Source: Paraflavitalea pollutisoli (GTDB lineage: Bacteria > Bacteroidota > Bacteroidia > Chitinophagales > Chitinophagaceae). From it: a DNA stretch of 64,000 nt. The notes beneath the pieces are model-generated. The model had not been told where the DNA came from. It searched no databases and saw only the letters and a program-made list of their open reading frames with translations. The DNA is taken from positions 62,001 through 126,000 of the forward strand of contig NZ_JARKMX010000001.1 of assembly GCF_029360705.1 (NCBI RefSeq). The letters are read 5' to 3'. Position 1 is the stretch's first letter, and every line of letters begins with the position of its first letter. This document shows positions 1 through 7,832 of the stretch, piece by piece. The position numbers and the translations under genes are program-made.

Positions 1-326
1 GACCTTTTCCAGTTTCGTTTGAACTGGCGGTCCTCGTTGCCATTGCCCTCGGTCGCTTTCATGAAGGCAAAACCGATCTGGACATCTTCCACCTGCATTT
101 CTTTGACGCTTTGCCAGTCGATGGTTTCCTGGTATTTGGAAACGTCGATGCCATGGATGCCGTAATTGGTGGGAATTTCGATGCCGAAGGCTTCGTATTT
201 GATGAAGTGTGCCCGGCGGGCCGACCACCATTCATAGATCTGAAATCCCAACATGACCAGAATGCCGGTGAGGATGAGGGATATCAGTATCTTCCAACCT
301 ATATTTCCTTTTTTCTTATCTGCCAT
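1..326 (-). CDS. GH25 family muramidase (lysozyme), N-terminal part only
   Basis: The gene runs off the left edge of the window, so only the first 108 residues are visible. It begins MADKKKGN, followed by a single hydrophobic segment at about residues 10-30, which suggests an N-terminal membrane anchor or uncleaved signal. From residue 58 the sequence GIHGIDVSKYQ and then IDWQSVK and FAFMKATEG matches the start of the glycoside hydrolase family 25 barrel, where the Asp of DVSKYQ lies in the active site. The family cleaves the beta-1,4 bond between MurNAc and GlcNAc in peptidoglycan. It is probably a cell-wall remodelling enzyme facing the periplasm. The family call is firm; the C-terminal half and its catalytic Glu cannot be checked. 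Confidence 0.85.
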   Translation of the reverse strand, partial: MADKKKGNIGWKILISLILTGILVMLGFQIYEWWSARRAHFIKYEAFGIEIPTNYGIHGIDVSKYQETIDWQSVKEMQVEDVQIGFAFMKATEGNGNEDRQFKRNWKR

Positions 327-361
327 ACCCGCGGTTGCAAATATAGTCGTCTGCATGTCTT

Positions 362-2299
362 TTATCGCATGATTTGGCGGTTAATATTTATCGTATTGCC
401 GCTGCGTATCCGCAGGTGGTACATACCCCGCGCCAATCCGTACGTGGGTATCTGTATGCGCTCGTCGCGTCCGGAAATCGTCACTTCTTTGTGCAGCACC
501 TGTTGCCCCAGCATGTTGTGCAGGGTGATGGTGAGCCGCTCCAGGCGCGGGTTGCTCAACTCGATCGTCAATAACGAAGGGGCAGGGTTGGGGTATATCT
601 TAAGGTCGTTGACGGCTGTGGGACCGCCTATTTTTTGCGATGTCTTTGTTTTTGACAGTATCCACAACTTAGGGTCGATGATCACCGTATCAACTGCAAA
701 ACCCGGGTTGAACCAAAATTCCTGCCCGCTGAACTGGTGATCGACCGTAATGGTTGAATCTTTGCCGGCGCCTCGCAACGTAAGCATCACCGGCATGTTA
801 TAAAAAGGAACTGAGGGGTGACTCGTGGTTTGGTTTAGTTTTAAGGTGACCCACTGGTTCATATTCTGCGACCAGTTGAGCTGGTAATTCGGATATCCTT
901 CTCCATATACCCATTGTTTAAAAAAAGTTAGCAGGTCTTTGCCAGACTCCGCTTCGAGATTCCTGCGCAGATCGGCTGTACGGGCAAACCCATATTGCAG
1001 GGCAGGATCGCTGAGGTAGCGGCGTACGCCCCGGTAAAAGGTGGAGTCGCCCAATAGATAGCGCAGCATGTACACTACATAGAACCCTTTGTTGTAGCTG
1101 AGGCGGTTGCTGAAGATGCGGGATGAATTGGTTGTATCCGCCACATATACAGCACCGTCGGGCGCAGATGTGATGCTGCTGATCATATCGCGCAAGCCGG
1201 TGGGTACATAGTTGGGAAAGTTAACCTCGGTAAACAAGTGTTGCGCATAGGTGGCAAATCCTTCATTGAGCCAGATATCGCTCCAACTGGCGCAGGTGAT
1301 GCGATCGCCAAACCACTGGTGGCCGAGCTCATGCGCTATCAGTGAATGGCCCATACTGCCCATGAAACTATTGGTCTGGTGTTCCATCCCCCCATTAATA
1401 CCGCATTGGGTATGTCCATATTTTTCGTTGATGAAAGGGTATTCGCCAAATTTCTCATGAAAGATCTTCATGGCATTGATCGTATTCACCTCATTACCCG
1501 ACAAATAATAGCCCTCCGGATAGAAATAGCTCTTCAAAGGCAGGGTTTTATTCCCCAGGGTTACCGAGCCATTCCAGACCTGATAGTTGGTTACGGCCAG
1601 GGCTACGAGGTAGGACGCGATGGGATACCGGTGGCGAAAATAAAAGGTCTTGTTGGCGCCCTGTGTTTCTTCGGCTATGACCAGGCCGTTGGAGGAGGCG
1701 GTGTATTGTTGTGGACAGGTGATGCTGATATCGATGGAATCGGCTTTGTCGTCGAGCCCATTTTTACAGGGCCACCACTCTTTGGAACCGAATGGCTCGG
1801 AAAGTGTCCAGATAACCGGCACCCCGCTGTGCAGTCTTTGCACGAAGGCCCCGCTGTTGGCTGGATCGGGTACACCCTGGTAGTAAATGCACATGGAGTC
1901 GAGGGTACCAGCGCTGATCGCAGCCGGAAAGTTGACGATCAGGCCGTGGCTTTCCGTTTGCTGGAAAGATAGTTTGGTATGGTGATAGACGATACTATCG
2001 ACTGTAAGTGATTGCCTCAGGTCCCAGGTAATGGTGTTGGTGGCCTGGGTAACCCGGAAATGAGATGTTACATCGCCTGCAATAAACTTTACGCCGGGGT
2101 CGACTTTCCAGGCGCAGCGGTAATAGGTGACGTTGAAGTTGGGGGAGGCTACCGTGCTGCTGGTACCGTCTGTGCCCTGCCCGTCGAGCCGGCGCTGAAA
2201 GGATCGCTCTTCCGCGGCGGCTATTTGCCGGGTTTCATATTGCTGGGCCTGGGTACTGCCGGCCGTGGCCAGTAATAGTAGTAGGTATATTTTTTTCAT
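362..2299 (-). CDS. Secreted M1 family zinc aminopeptidase with T9SS C-terminal sorting domain
   Basis: A 645-residue exported metallopeptidase. The chosen start gives a classical signal peptide (MKKIYLLLLLATAGSTQAQ); an upstream in-frame ATG at 2374 would add 25 residues without signal-like character. The M1 signature is complete: GGMEH (303-307), the zinc site HELGHQW beginning at His323, and the third zinc ligand Glu346 in NEGF. The final 75 or so residues, starting near LKIYPNPA and ending with the NINRQIMR strand, form a type A sorting domain of the Bacteroidota type IX secretion system, so the enzyme is probably exported across the outer membrane. It should remove N-terminal residues from peptides. 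It is divergent from the radical SAM gene at 2446. Confidence 0.93.
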   Translation of the reverse strand: MKKIYLLLLLATAGSTQAQQYETRQIAAAEERSFQRRLDGQGTDGTSSTVASPNFNVTYYRCAWKVDPGVKFIAGDVTSHFRVTQATNTITWDLRQSLTVDSIVYHHTKLSFQQTESHGLIVNFPAAISAGTLDSMCIYYQGVPDPANSGAFVQRLHSGVPVIWTLSEPFGSKEWWPCKNGLDDKADSIDISITCPQQYTASSNGLVIAEETQGANKTFYFRHRYPIASYLVALAVTNYQVWNGSVTLGNKTLPLKSYFYPEGYYLSGNEVNTINAMKIFHEKFGEYPFINEKYGHTQCGINGGMEHQTNSFMGSMGHSLIAHELGHQWFGDRITCASWSDIWLNEGFATYAQHLFTEVNFPNYVPTGLRDMISSITSAPDGAVYVADTTNSSRIFSNRLSYNKGFYVVYMLRYLLGDSTFYRGVRRYLSDPALQYGFARTADLRRNLEAESGKDLLTFFKQWVYGEGYPNYQLNWSQNMNQWVTLKLNQTTSHPSVPFYNMPVMLTLRGAGKDSTITVDHQFSGQEFWFNPGFAVDTVIIDPKLWILSKTKTSQKIGGPTAVNDLKIYPNPAPSLLTIELSNPRLERLTITLHNMLGQQVLHKEVTISGRDERIQIPTYGLARGMYHLRIRSGNTININRQIMR

Positions 2300-2407
2300 A
2301 GCACCATTCGCATTGTCCGGGTGGATTAGCATTATACTATATACGAGGTTTGCGTTATCCAGATGCCCCAACAATCCTATTATTTAAACGTTAGTGATTA
2401 TAAAACA

Positions 2408-2437
2408 TTGTACATTAAGTAAGTGTCATTATTTTTA
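2408..2437 (+). promoter_or_regulatory. Bacteroidota-type promoter upstream of the radical SAM gene
   Basis: TTG (2408-2410), a 19-base spacer and TATTTTTA (2430-2437) resemble the Bacteroidota primary-sigma consensus TTG-N19-TAnnTTTG, with the last G replaced by A. Transcription would start near 2443, only a few bases before the ATG at 2446, so the message would be almost leaderless unless another promoter is used. Confidence 0.4.
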
Positions 2438-2445
2438 TAATACAA

Positions 2446-3477
2446 ATGCCCTCATTTAACTGGCACGATAGCGTCAATTTAGTATCCAAGCTTACCTTTC
2501 GCCGCGCGTGGAACGCCGGTAAGGTGCTGAGTAGCTACTATTTAAGCAAGTGGACCAAGCGGCCCGTACAGTGGGGCTTTCCGGTTTCCATCTCCTTTGA
2601 GCCCACGACCTCCTGCAACCTGCGCTGCCCGGAATGCCCGAGTGGTTTGAGGGCGTTTACCCGGCCTACGGGTATGTTGCAGAAGGATTTTTTCCGGGAT
2701 ACGATCGACCAGCTTTCCCGCGACCTGATGTACCTGATCTTCTATTTTCAGGGCGAACCTTATCTGAACCCCAGCTTTCTGGACATGGTGAAGTATGCGT
2801 CGGATAAGGGTATTTATACCGCCACATCGACCAATGCCCATTACCTGAATGATGCCAATGCGAAGCGCACGGTGGAGAGTGGGCTGGACCGGCTCATCAT
2901 TTCGATCGATGGCACTACGCAGGATGTGTACCAGCAGTACCGAGTAGGCGGTAAGCTCGAAAAGGTACTGGAGGGAGCCCGAAACATCATGAAGTGGAAA
3001 AAGGAACTGAACAGCACAACGCCCTTCGTTTTCTTCCAGTTCCTGGTGGTAAAGCCCAATGAGCACCAGATAGAAGATGTGAAAAAGCTGGCGGCAGAGA
3101 TAGGGGTGGATGATGTACGCTTCAAGACCGCCCAGGTATACGATTATGAACAGGACCCCAATAACCTGATACCTACCATCGATAAATTCAGCCGGTATCG
3201 CCGGAATAGCCAGGGCGAAATTAAAGTCAAGAACAACCTTGAAAATCATTGCTGGCGCCTGTGGCATGCCACGGTGATCAGCTGGGACGGCCTGGTGGTG
3301 CCCTGTTGTTTCGATAAAGATGCCCAGCACAAACTGGGCGACCTTAAAGGCAAACCTTTCAAAGAGGTATGGCACAGCGATGAATACGTCAGCTTTCGCC
3401 GGCAGATTCTCCAAAGCAGGAAGAATATCGACATCTGCGCCAATTGCAGTGAAGGCACCAAAGTGTGGAGTGAATAA
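2446..3477 (+). CDS. Radical SAM/SPASM domain protein
   Basis: A 343-residue radical S-adenosylmethionine enzyme. The [4Fe-4S] motif CNLRCPEC places the three cluster cysteines at 57, 61 and 64. The C-terminal part has a SPASM-type set of cysteines (HCWRLW, VVPCCFD, and ICANC at 331-334) that should bind an auxiliary iron-sulfur cluster. Proteins of this shape modify peptides or act as anaerobic maturases, but no precursor peptide or partner enzyme lies next to it, so the substrate is unknown. The next gene (MarR) starts 117 bases downstream without a visible terminator. The start is the only ATG well before the cluster motif. The family is certain, the role is not. Confidence 0.9.
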   Translation: MPSFNWHDSVNLVSKLTFRRAWNAGKVLSSYYLSKWTKRPVQWGFPVSISFEPTTSCNLRCPECPSGLRAFTRPTGMLQKDFFRDTIDQLSRDLMYLIFYFQGEPYLNPSFLDMVKYASDKGIYTATSTNAHYLNDANAKRTVESGLDRLIISIDGTTQDVYQQYRVGGKLEKVLEGARNIMKWKKELNSTTPFVFFQFLVVKPNEHQIEDVKKLAAEIGVDDVRFKTAQVYDYEQDPNNLIPTIDKFSRYRRNSQGEIKVKNNLENHCWRLWHATVISWDGLVVPCCFDKDAQHKLGDLKGKPFKEVWHSDEYVSFRRQILQSRKNIDICANCSEGTKVWSE

Positions 3478-3594
3478 ACCTGATCCTGCTCCCTACCCTA
3501 TGCTCAGTGGATTTTTTTGACACCTGGTATGGCTTTCGCGTAGACTGCCACACCGGCAAATTTGCTACTTTTACACCCCAACTACTGATGCAAT

Positions 3595-4041
3595 ATGAGT
3601 CTTGAAAATGACATCCAACAAACGAAGTTCCGGAACGAATACCATAAGGTATCGGTGAATCTCATTTTTACTTGCAACTGGATGATGGAGCAGCATAAGA
3701 AGTTTTTTGACAATGCCGACATCACTCCACAGCAGTACAATATCCTGCGCATCCTGCGCGGAGCAGGGGATCCCTTGTCGACCCTGCAGATCAGGCAGCG
3801 CATGCTCGACAAAATGAGCGATACCAGCCGGATCGTTGACCGGCTCGTCAAGAAAGAACTTGTTAAAAAAGTAATCTGTAAGACAGATCGGCGCCTTGTT
3901 GACGTTACTATATCCGATAAAGGATTAAGTTTACTGGACAGCCTCGACAACAGCAATGAAGAAATGGATGCGTCTGCAGGCCATCTTACTGAAGAAGAAG
4001 CTACTACCCTGAATCAACTACTCGATAAAATGCGAGGTTAG
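3595..4041 (+). CDS. MarR family transcriptional regulator
   Basis: A 148-residue protein with the MarR winged-helix layout: helices at the N-terminus, QQYNILRILRGAG, the DNA-reading region LRQRML/TSRIVDRL at about 75-95, and a wing containing CKTDRRLVDVTISDKG, the usual DRR-turn of the family. Such proteins are dimeric repressors or activators whose DNA binding is relieved by small phenolic or oxidative signals. The stop codon is 12 bases before the ATG of the glycoside hydrolase-like gene at 4054, so the two are probably cotranscribed. No palindromic operator was evident in the 117 bases upstream. The ligand is unknown. Confidence 0.9.
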   Translation: MSLENDIQQTKFRNEYHKVSVNLIFTCNWMMEQHKKFFDNADITPQQYNILRILRGAGDPLSTLQIRQRMLDKMSDTSRIVDRLVKKELVKKVICKTDRRLVDVTISDKGLSLLDSLDNSNEEMDASAGHLTEEEATTLNQLLDKMRG

Positions 4042-4053
4042 TTTATCCGAATT

Positions 4054-5604
4054 ATGAAAAGACATTTTTTGACTTTTGCTGCCTGTATCTGGGCATCGAT
4101 GACCGCTTTTTCCCAACCCAATTATGAATTCAGGGGCGCGTGGATCGCAACTGTCGACAACATCGACTGGCCCAGCAAAGGTAATTTTGATCCTGCCCGC
4201 CAGCGGGCCGAGTTCATTGCCCAGCTGGACATGCACAAACGCAATGGGCTCAATGCGATGATCGTTCAGATCAGACCCGCCACAGACGCATTCTACCCCT
4301 CGCCCCACGAACCCTGGAGCGAATGGCTTACTGGTAAACAAGGCAAGGCTCCTTCTCCTTATTACGATCCGCTGCAATTCATGATCGAAGAGACGCACAA
4401 GAGGGGTATGGAATTTCACGCCTGGTGTAATCCCTACCGCGCCGAATTCCAGATCGGCAAATCTTCTATCGCAGCCAATCATATTACCAAACTGCATCCC
4501 GAATGGTTCCTCGCTTACGGCGGCAAACGCTATTTCGACCCAGGCAATAAAGATGCACAGCAGTTTGTGGTGAAGGTGATCCGAGATGTCGTAAAGCGCT
4601 ACAATATCGACGCGATCCATTTCGACGACTACTTCTATCCCTACAAAGTACCAGGCAAAGACTTTCCTGATAACAAGACCTACGCGCAGTACGGCAAAGG
4701 CATGAGCCGCGATGACTGGCGCAGAAGCAATGTGGACTCGATCATCGTGGCGTTGAGCAAGGCCATCAAGGAAGAAAAGAAGTACTGCCGTTTTGGTATT
4801 TCTCCCTTTGGTGTGTGGCGCAATGAGCGCGACGATCCGGAGGGCAGTGCCACCACCGCTGGTGTTACGAACTACGACGACCTGTATGCCGATATTTTGC
4901 TCTGGCTGGAAGAAGGATGGATCGATTATGTGGCGCCGCAGTTGTATTGGGAATTCGGTTTCCGCGCCGCTGCGTACGAAGTACTACTTGATTGGTGGGC
5001 CAAACATACGTATGGCCGTCATTGCTATATCGGACTGGCTCCTTTCCGTGCCAACAGCAACGCCACCTGGCGCGATAAAACCTTGCTGCCCAGGCAGATC
5101 GCGGAGCTCCGCAAGTATCCCGAAGAGATTCAGGGCGCCATCTATTTCAGTAGTACCTCTTTCAACCGCAATCCCAACGGATGGGGCGACAGTCTGCGCC
5201 TGAACTATTATAAAGAACCAGCGATGATTCCCGGCATGCCCTGGATCGACTCGCTGCGGCCGGCATCACCCGTGGTAAAATCTTTTGATGTGGTAGACAG
5301 CTCAACCTTCGATATCACTGTAGCCAAATCGGCCCTGGCGAAGGCACCCATCAAGCAGTTCAAGCTGTATGTGAGTGCGGATACCACCGAAAAGTTTGTG
5401 AACTTCTACAGCGCTAAGCCGATCGGTACCGAACCGGGTGGTGATTCCTGCATTTTCCGGGTGCAGTTGCCCGATAACAAAAGATATGCGCGGATCTATG
5501 TAACAACGCTCGATGCCGATGGCAATGAAAGCCTTCCCAACAGTAATTGGCCGATCCGGCTCGACTTTGTGAAACTGGAGGAGGAAGCCTGGATTGTACG
5601 GTAA
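4054..5604 (+). CDS. Secreted GHL10-type (DUF187) glycoside hydrolase-like protein
   Basis: A 516-residue exported protein. Residues 1-20 form a signal peptide ending near TAFSQ. FRGAWIATVDNIDWPS directly after it is the hallmark of the glycosyl hydrolase-like GHL10 (old DUF187) TIM barrel; further conserved stretches are VQIRPATDAFYPS, WCNPYR, IDAIHFDDYFYPY and DYVAPQLYW. In better-studied relatives such barrels act on bacterial exopolysaccharides or denuded peptidoglycan; the substrate here is not known. The last 110 residues look like a fibronectin type III-like beta domain. It follows the MarR gene by 12 bases and is probably in the same operon. Family confidence is high, substrate confidence low. 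Confidence 0.88.
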   Translation: MKRHFLTFAACIWASMTAFSQPNYEFRGAWIATVDNIDWPSKGNFDPARQRAEFIAQLDMHKRNGLNAMIVQIRPATDAFYPSPHEPWSEWLTGKQGKAPSPYYDPLQFMIEETHKRGMEFHAWCNPYRAEFQIGKSSIAANHITKLHPEWFLAYGGKRYFDPGNKDAQQFVVKVIRDVVKRYNIDAIHFDDYFYPYKVPGKDFPDNKTYAQYGKGMSRDDWRRSNVDSIIVALSKAIKEEKKYCRFGISPFGVWRNERDDPEGSATTAGVTNYDDLYADILLWLEEGWIDYVAPQLYWEFGFRAAAYEVLLDWWAKHTYGRHCYIGLAPFRANSNATWRDKTLLPRQIAELRKYPEEIQGAIYFSSTSFNRNPNGWGDSLRLNYYKEPAMIPGMPWIDSLRPASPVVKSFDVVDSSTFDITVAKSALAKAPIKQFKLYVSADTTEKFVNFYSAKPIGTEPGGDSCIFRVQLPDNKRYARIYVTTLDADGNESLPNSNWPIRLDFVKLEEEAWIVR

Positions 5605-5623
5605 TGATTTCGGTTTACCTTTG
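5594..5623 (+). promoter_or_regulatory. Bacteroidota-type promoter for the DegT aminotransferase gene
   Basis: TTG (5594-5596), an exact 19-base spacer and TACCTTTG (5616-5623) fit the Bacteroidota consensus TTG-N19-TAnnTTTG without mismatch. The -33 element lies within the last codons of the preceding gene. Predicted transcription starts near 5629, leaving a leader of about 27 bases before the ATG at 5656. Confidence 0.6.
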
Positions 5624-5655
5624 GGCTCTTATTACGTTCTTAAAAAATTAGTTAT

Positions 5656-6873
5656 ATGCCTGGTTTTGAATTATTTGGCGCTTCCGAGCGCAAACATGTG
5701 AACGATGTGATTGAAACGGGGATCCTGATGCGCTATGGCTTCGATGGTCCGCGCAAGGGTATCTGGAAAGCGAAAGAGCTGGAAGCTGCTATTTGCGATA
5801 CGTTTGGCGCTCAATACGCCCAACTGGTTTCCAGTGGTACCGCTGCGCTGACCACGGCCCTGAGTGCTTTGGGCGTTGGGTATGGCGATGAGGTGATTAT
5901 GCCATCGTTTACGTTTGTTGCCAGCTTTGAAGCCGTGTTGAGCGTAGGCGCAGTTCCTGTACTGGTGGATGTAGATGACACCCTGACCCTCGATCCGGTA
6001 GCTGTTCGTGCAGCGATCACTCCGCAAACGAAGTGCATCATGCCCGTGCATATGTGTGGCAGTATGGCCGACCTGGAGGCTCTCCAGTCTATTTGCAAAG
6101 AGCACAAGCTGTTGTTGCTGGAAGATGCCTGCCAGAGCATCGGCGCCAAATTCAACGGAAAATACCTGGGCACGATTGGTGATGCCGGCACTTTCTCCTT
6201 CGACTTCGTCAAGACGATCACCTGTGCCGAAGGCGGCGTGGTGTTGACCAACCATAAAGACGTGTATACGACGAGTGACGGGTACAGTGACCATGGTCAC
6301 GACCACCTCGGTGTAGACCGTGGTGCAGACCTGCACCCTTTTATTGGTTATAACTACCGTATTTCCGAGCTGCATGCTGCTGTGGGCCTTGCGCAAGTGC
6401 AAAGGTTGCCCGAGTTTCTGGCCATCCAGCACAAAAACCACAGCGCGCTGAAAGCGATCTTGTCGCAGGTGCCGGAAATCAGCTTTCGCCGCATTCCCGA
6501 TCCGGCTGGTGACAGCTGCACGTTCCTGAGCTGGTTTCTGCCAACGGCTGAAATTACAGAAGCAGTAGTAGCAGAACTGAAAGCCCAGAACATCCTGGCA
6601 GGTAATTTCTACTGGTACAACAACAACTGGCACTATATCCGCAAGTGGGATCACCTGAAACAGTCGATCACCCTCAATGCGCTGCATCCTGACCTGAAAG
6701 CTGCGGTGATCCATCATGCTACCAAGGACTTTTCGGCGAGCGATGCGATCATGAGCCGGGTCATCTCTTCTGCCATCAGCTTGTTGTGGACAGAGGAACA
6801 GATCAAGGAGCGTGGTGAGAAGATCGTAGCCGCGGTGAAAAAGGTGTTAGCTGCGCAGACGGCTACTGCTTAA
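5656..6873 (+). CDS. DegT/DnrJ/EryC1/StrS family PLP-dependent aminotransferase
   Basis: A 405-residue fold-type I aminotransferase of the sugar-amine family. Visible features are SSGTAALTTAL (phosphate-binding region, 59-69), LLEDACQS with PLP-pairing Asp157 and Gln160, and the Schiff-base lysine Lys186 in SFDFVKTITCAEGG. The YSDHGHDHLG...RGAD insert after the lysine region is rich in histidine and acidic residues. Relatives transfer an amino group to keto-sugars for O-antigen or antibiotic sugars. No nucleotide-sugar genes are adjacent, so the substrate is open; the gene appears monocistronic with its own promoter and terminator. Confidence 0.9.
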   Translation: MPGFELFGASERKHVNDVIETGILMRYGFDGPRKGIWKAKELEAAICDTFGAQYAQLVSSGTAALTTALSALGVGYGDEVIMPSFTFVASFEAVLSVGAVPVLVDVDDTLTLDPVAVRAAITPQTKCIMPVHMCGSMADLEALQSICKEHKLLLLEDACQSIGAKFNGKYLGTIGDAGTFSFDFVKTITCAEGGVVLTNHKDVYTTSDGYSDHGHDHLGVDRGADLHPFIGYNYRISELHAAVGLAQVQRLPEFLAIQHKNHSALKAILSQVPEISFRRIPDPAGDSCTFLSWFLPTAEITEAVVAELKAQNILAGNFYWYNNNWHYIRKWDHLKQSITLNALHPDLKAAVIHHATKDFSASDAIMSRVISSAISLLWTEEQIKERGEKIVAAVKKVLAAQTATA

Positions 6874-6972
6874 TCCGAGACTGGTTTGGAGAAACTTACC
6901 GGGCTTTATTGCCAGGTCTGACTTCAGGCAGTTTTCAACTGGCTAAAAGTGTAGTTCGTACTCAATATATTC

Positions 6973-7003
6973 AAGGGTTGACCGAAATGGTCACCCCTTT
7001 TTT
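6973..7003 (+). terminator. Rho-independent terminator after the DegT gene
   Basis: AGGGTTGACC and GGTCACCCCT pair (one G-T wobble) around a short GAAAT loop, followed by a run of T residues to 7003. It lies 100 bases after the aminotransferase stop codon. Confidence 0.75.
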
Positions 7004-7169
7004 GTTGGGCGCGCTTAAGTACATTAGATATGGCTAAAAATCGTGCAAGTCGCACTGATAAATGTTGGCGACAAGGACTTAATTGCATCTAACCGGCTGA
7101 TAATAAGCCTACAACCGGCCTTTGCCCAGCATCGCTATACAGGGCTTGTAGCACTGTTTAGGCCAGTGG

Positions 7170-7202
7170 AGTGCGACCTTACGTACTATGCAGTGCGACC
7201 TT
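7170..7202. repeat. AGTGCGACCTT repeated at 22-bp spacing
   Basis: AGTGCGACCTT occurs at 7170-7180 and again at 7192-7202, with an 11-base spacer. It is in the 450-base gap between the DegT gene and the small secreted-protein gene. Apart from the terminator at 6973 nothing else convincing is present in that gap. Confidence 0.45.
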
Positions 7203-7330
7203 TTGGCCATATCAAGGCCAGTAAACACCATCTGGATGGCTGCATCTATTCTGCAGCAACCGTAGGGTCGATAACTCCTGGTTTACAGAAATATGAAGCT
7301 TTGTGGCTACTACATGGATTTCCCGGGAAC

Positions 7331-7729
7331 TTACTTCCCTTCCAGGTAATCACAATCTTGCAGCGAGCCCATGCGGAAGCGGAGCGGCAGGCCGGAAGCT
7401 TTCTCGAACTGCAGCTCTTGCCGGCAGAAAAAGCCGAAGTGTTTTGTATAGTAATCGCGCGTGATGGAGGAGGGGGAACTGGTAAAGTTTTGCACAGGTA
7501 GTGCTACCCTCAACAAGGGCAGGGTCACCGGGTACGAGGTATCGGGCAAGTGCTGTGAAATGTTAAAATATCTGGCGGCTGGGGCGTACCAGGTTTTAGA
7601 CAGTTTCATCGAAAGCGGCCCTGGCACTGCAATTGATGTAGGCTGCGGTTGTTGAGTCCAAGCTGCTGACATTAACACTTTAAAAGAAATCAGCAGGGCA
7701 ACAATAATTTTATAAAATCGTTGGTCCAC
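7331..7729 (-). CDS. Small secreted protein of unknown function
   Basis: A 132-residue protein with a hydrophobic N-terminal segment (YKIIVALLISFKVLMSAAW) that fits a signal peptide with cleavage near WTQQPQ. The mature part is proline-rich early on, then reads FTSSPSSITRDYYTKHFGFFCRQELQFEKASGLPLRFRMGS in separate short stretches typical of a compact secreted protein; there are two cysteines. It is transcribed divergently from rpoN, with about 100 bases between the starts. No family is recognised. The signal peptide and codon pattern support a real gene, but function cannot be inferred. Confidence 0.6.
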   Translation of the reverse strand: MDQRFYKIIVALLISFKVLMSAAWTQQPQPTSIAVPGPLSMKLSKTWYAPAARYFNISQHLPDTSYPVTLPLLRVALPVQNFTSSPSSITRDYYTKHFGFFCRQELQFEKASGLPLRFRMGSLQDCDYLEGK

Positions 7730-7735
7730 GTTTCT

Positions 7736-7743
7736 TACTTTTG
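7736..7743 (+). promoter_or_regulatory. -7 element (TACTTTTG) upstream of rpoN
   Basis: TACTTTTG matches the Bacteroidota -7 consensus TAnnTTTG about 90 bases before the rpoN ATG. A well-spaced TTG -33 element is not obvious, so this is a moderate call. Confidence 0.35.
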
Positions 7744-7832
7744 TCCGTAAATTTACGGCCTGATTTTTGTGGTTCCGGCCGATTTTCCAAGTTTTTTGGC
7801 AAACGGCTGGTTAAAAAAACCCCTGACGAATA

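Noticed and set aside
111-740. Long open frame on the plus strand across the first 700 bases
   Set aside because: It lies opposite the GH25 and M1 peptidase genes, whose translations have clear motifs; the plus-strand frame has none.
7043-7501. 152-residue plus-strand frame in the gap after DegT
   Set aside because: Half of it lies opposite the small secreted protein and it has no signal, motif or terminator of its own.
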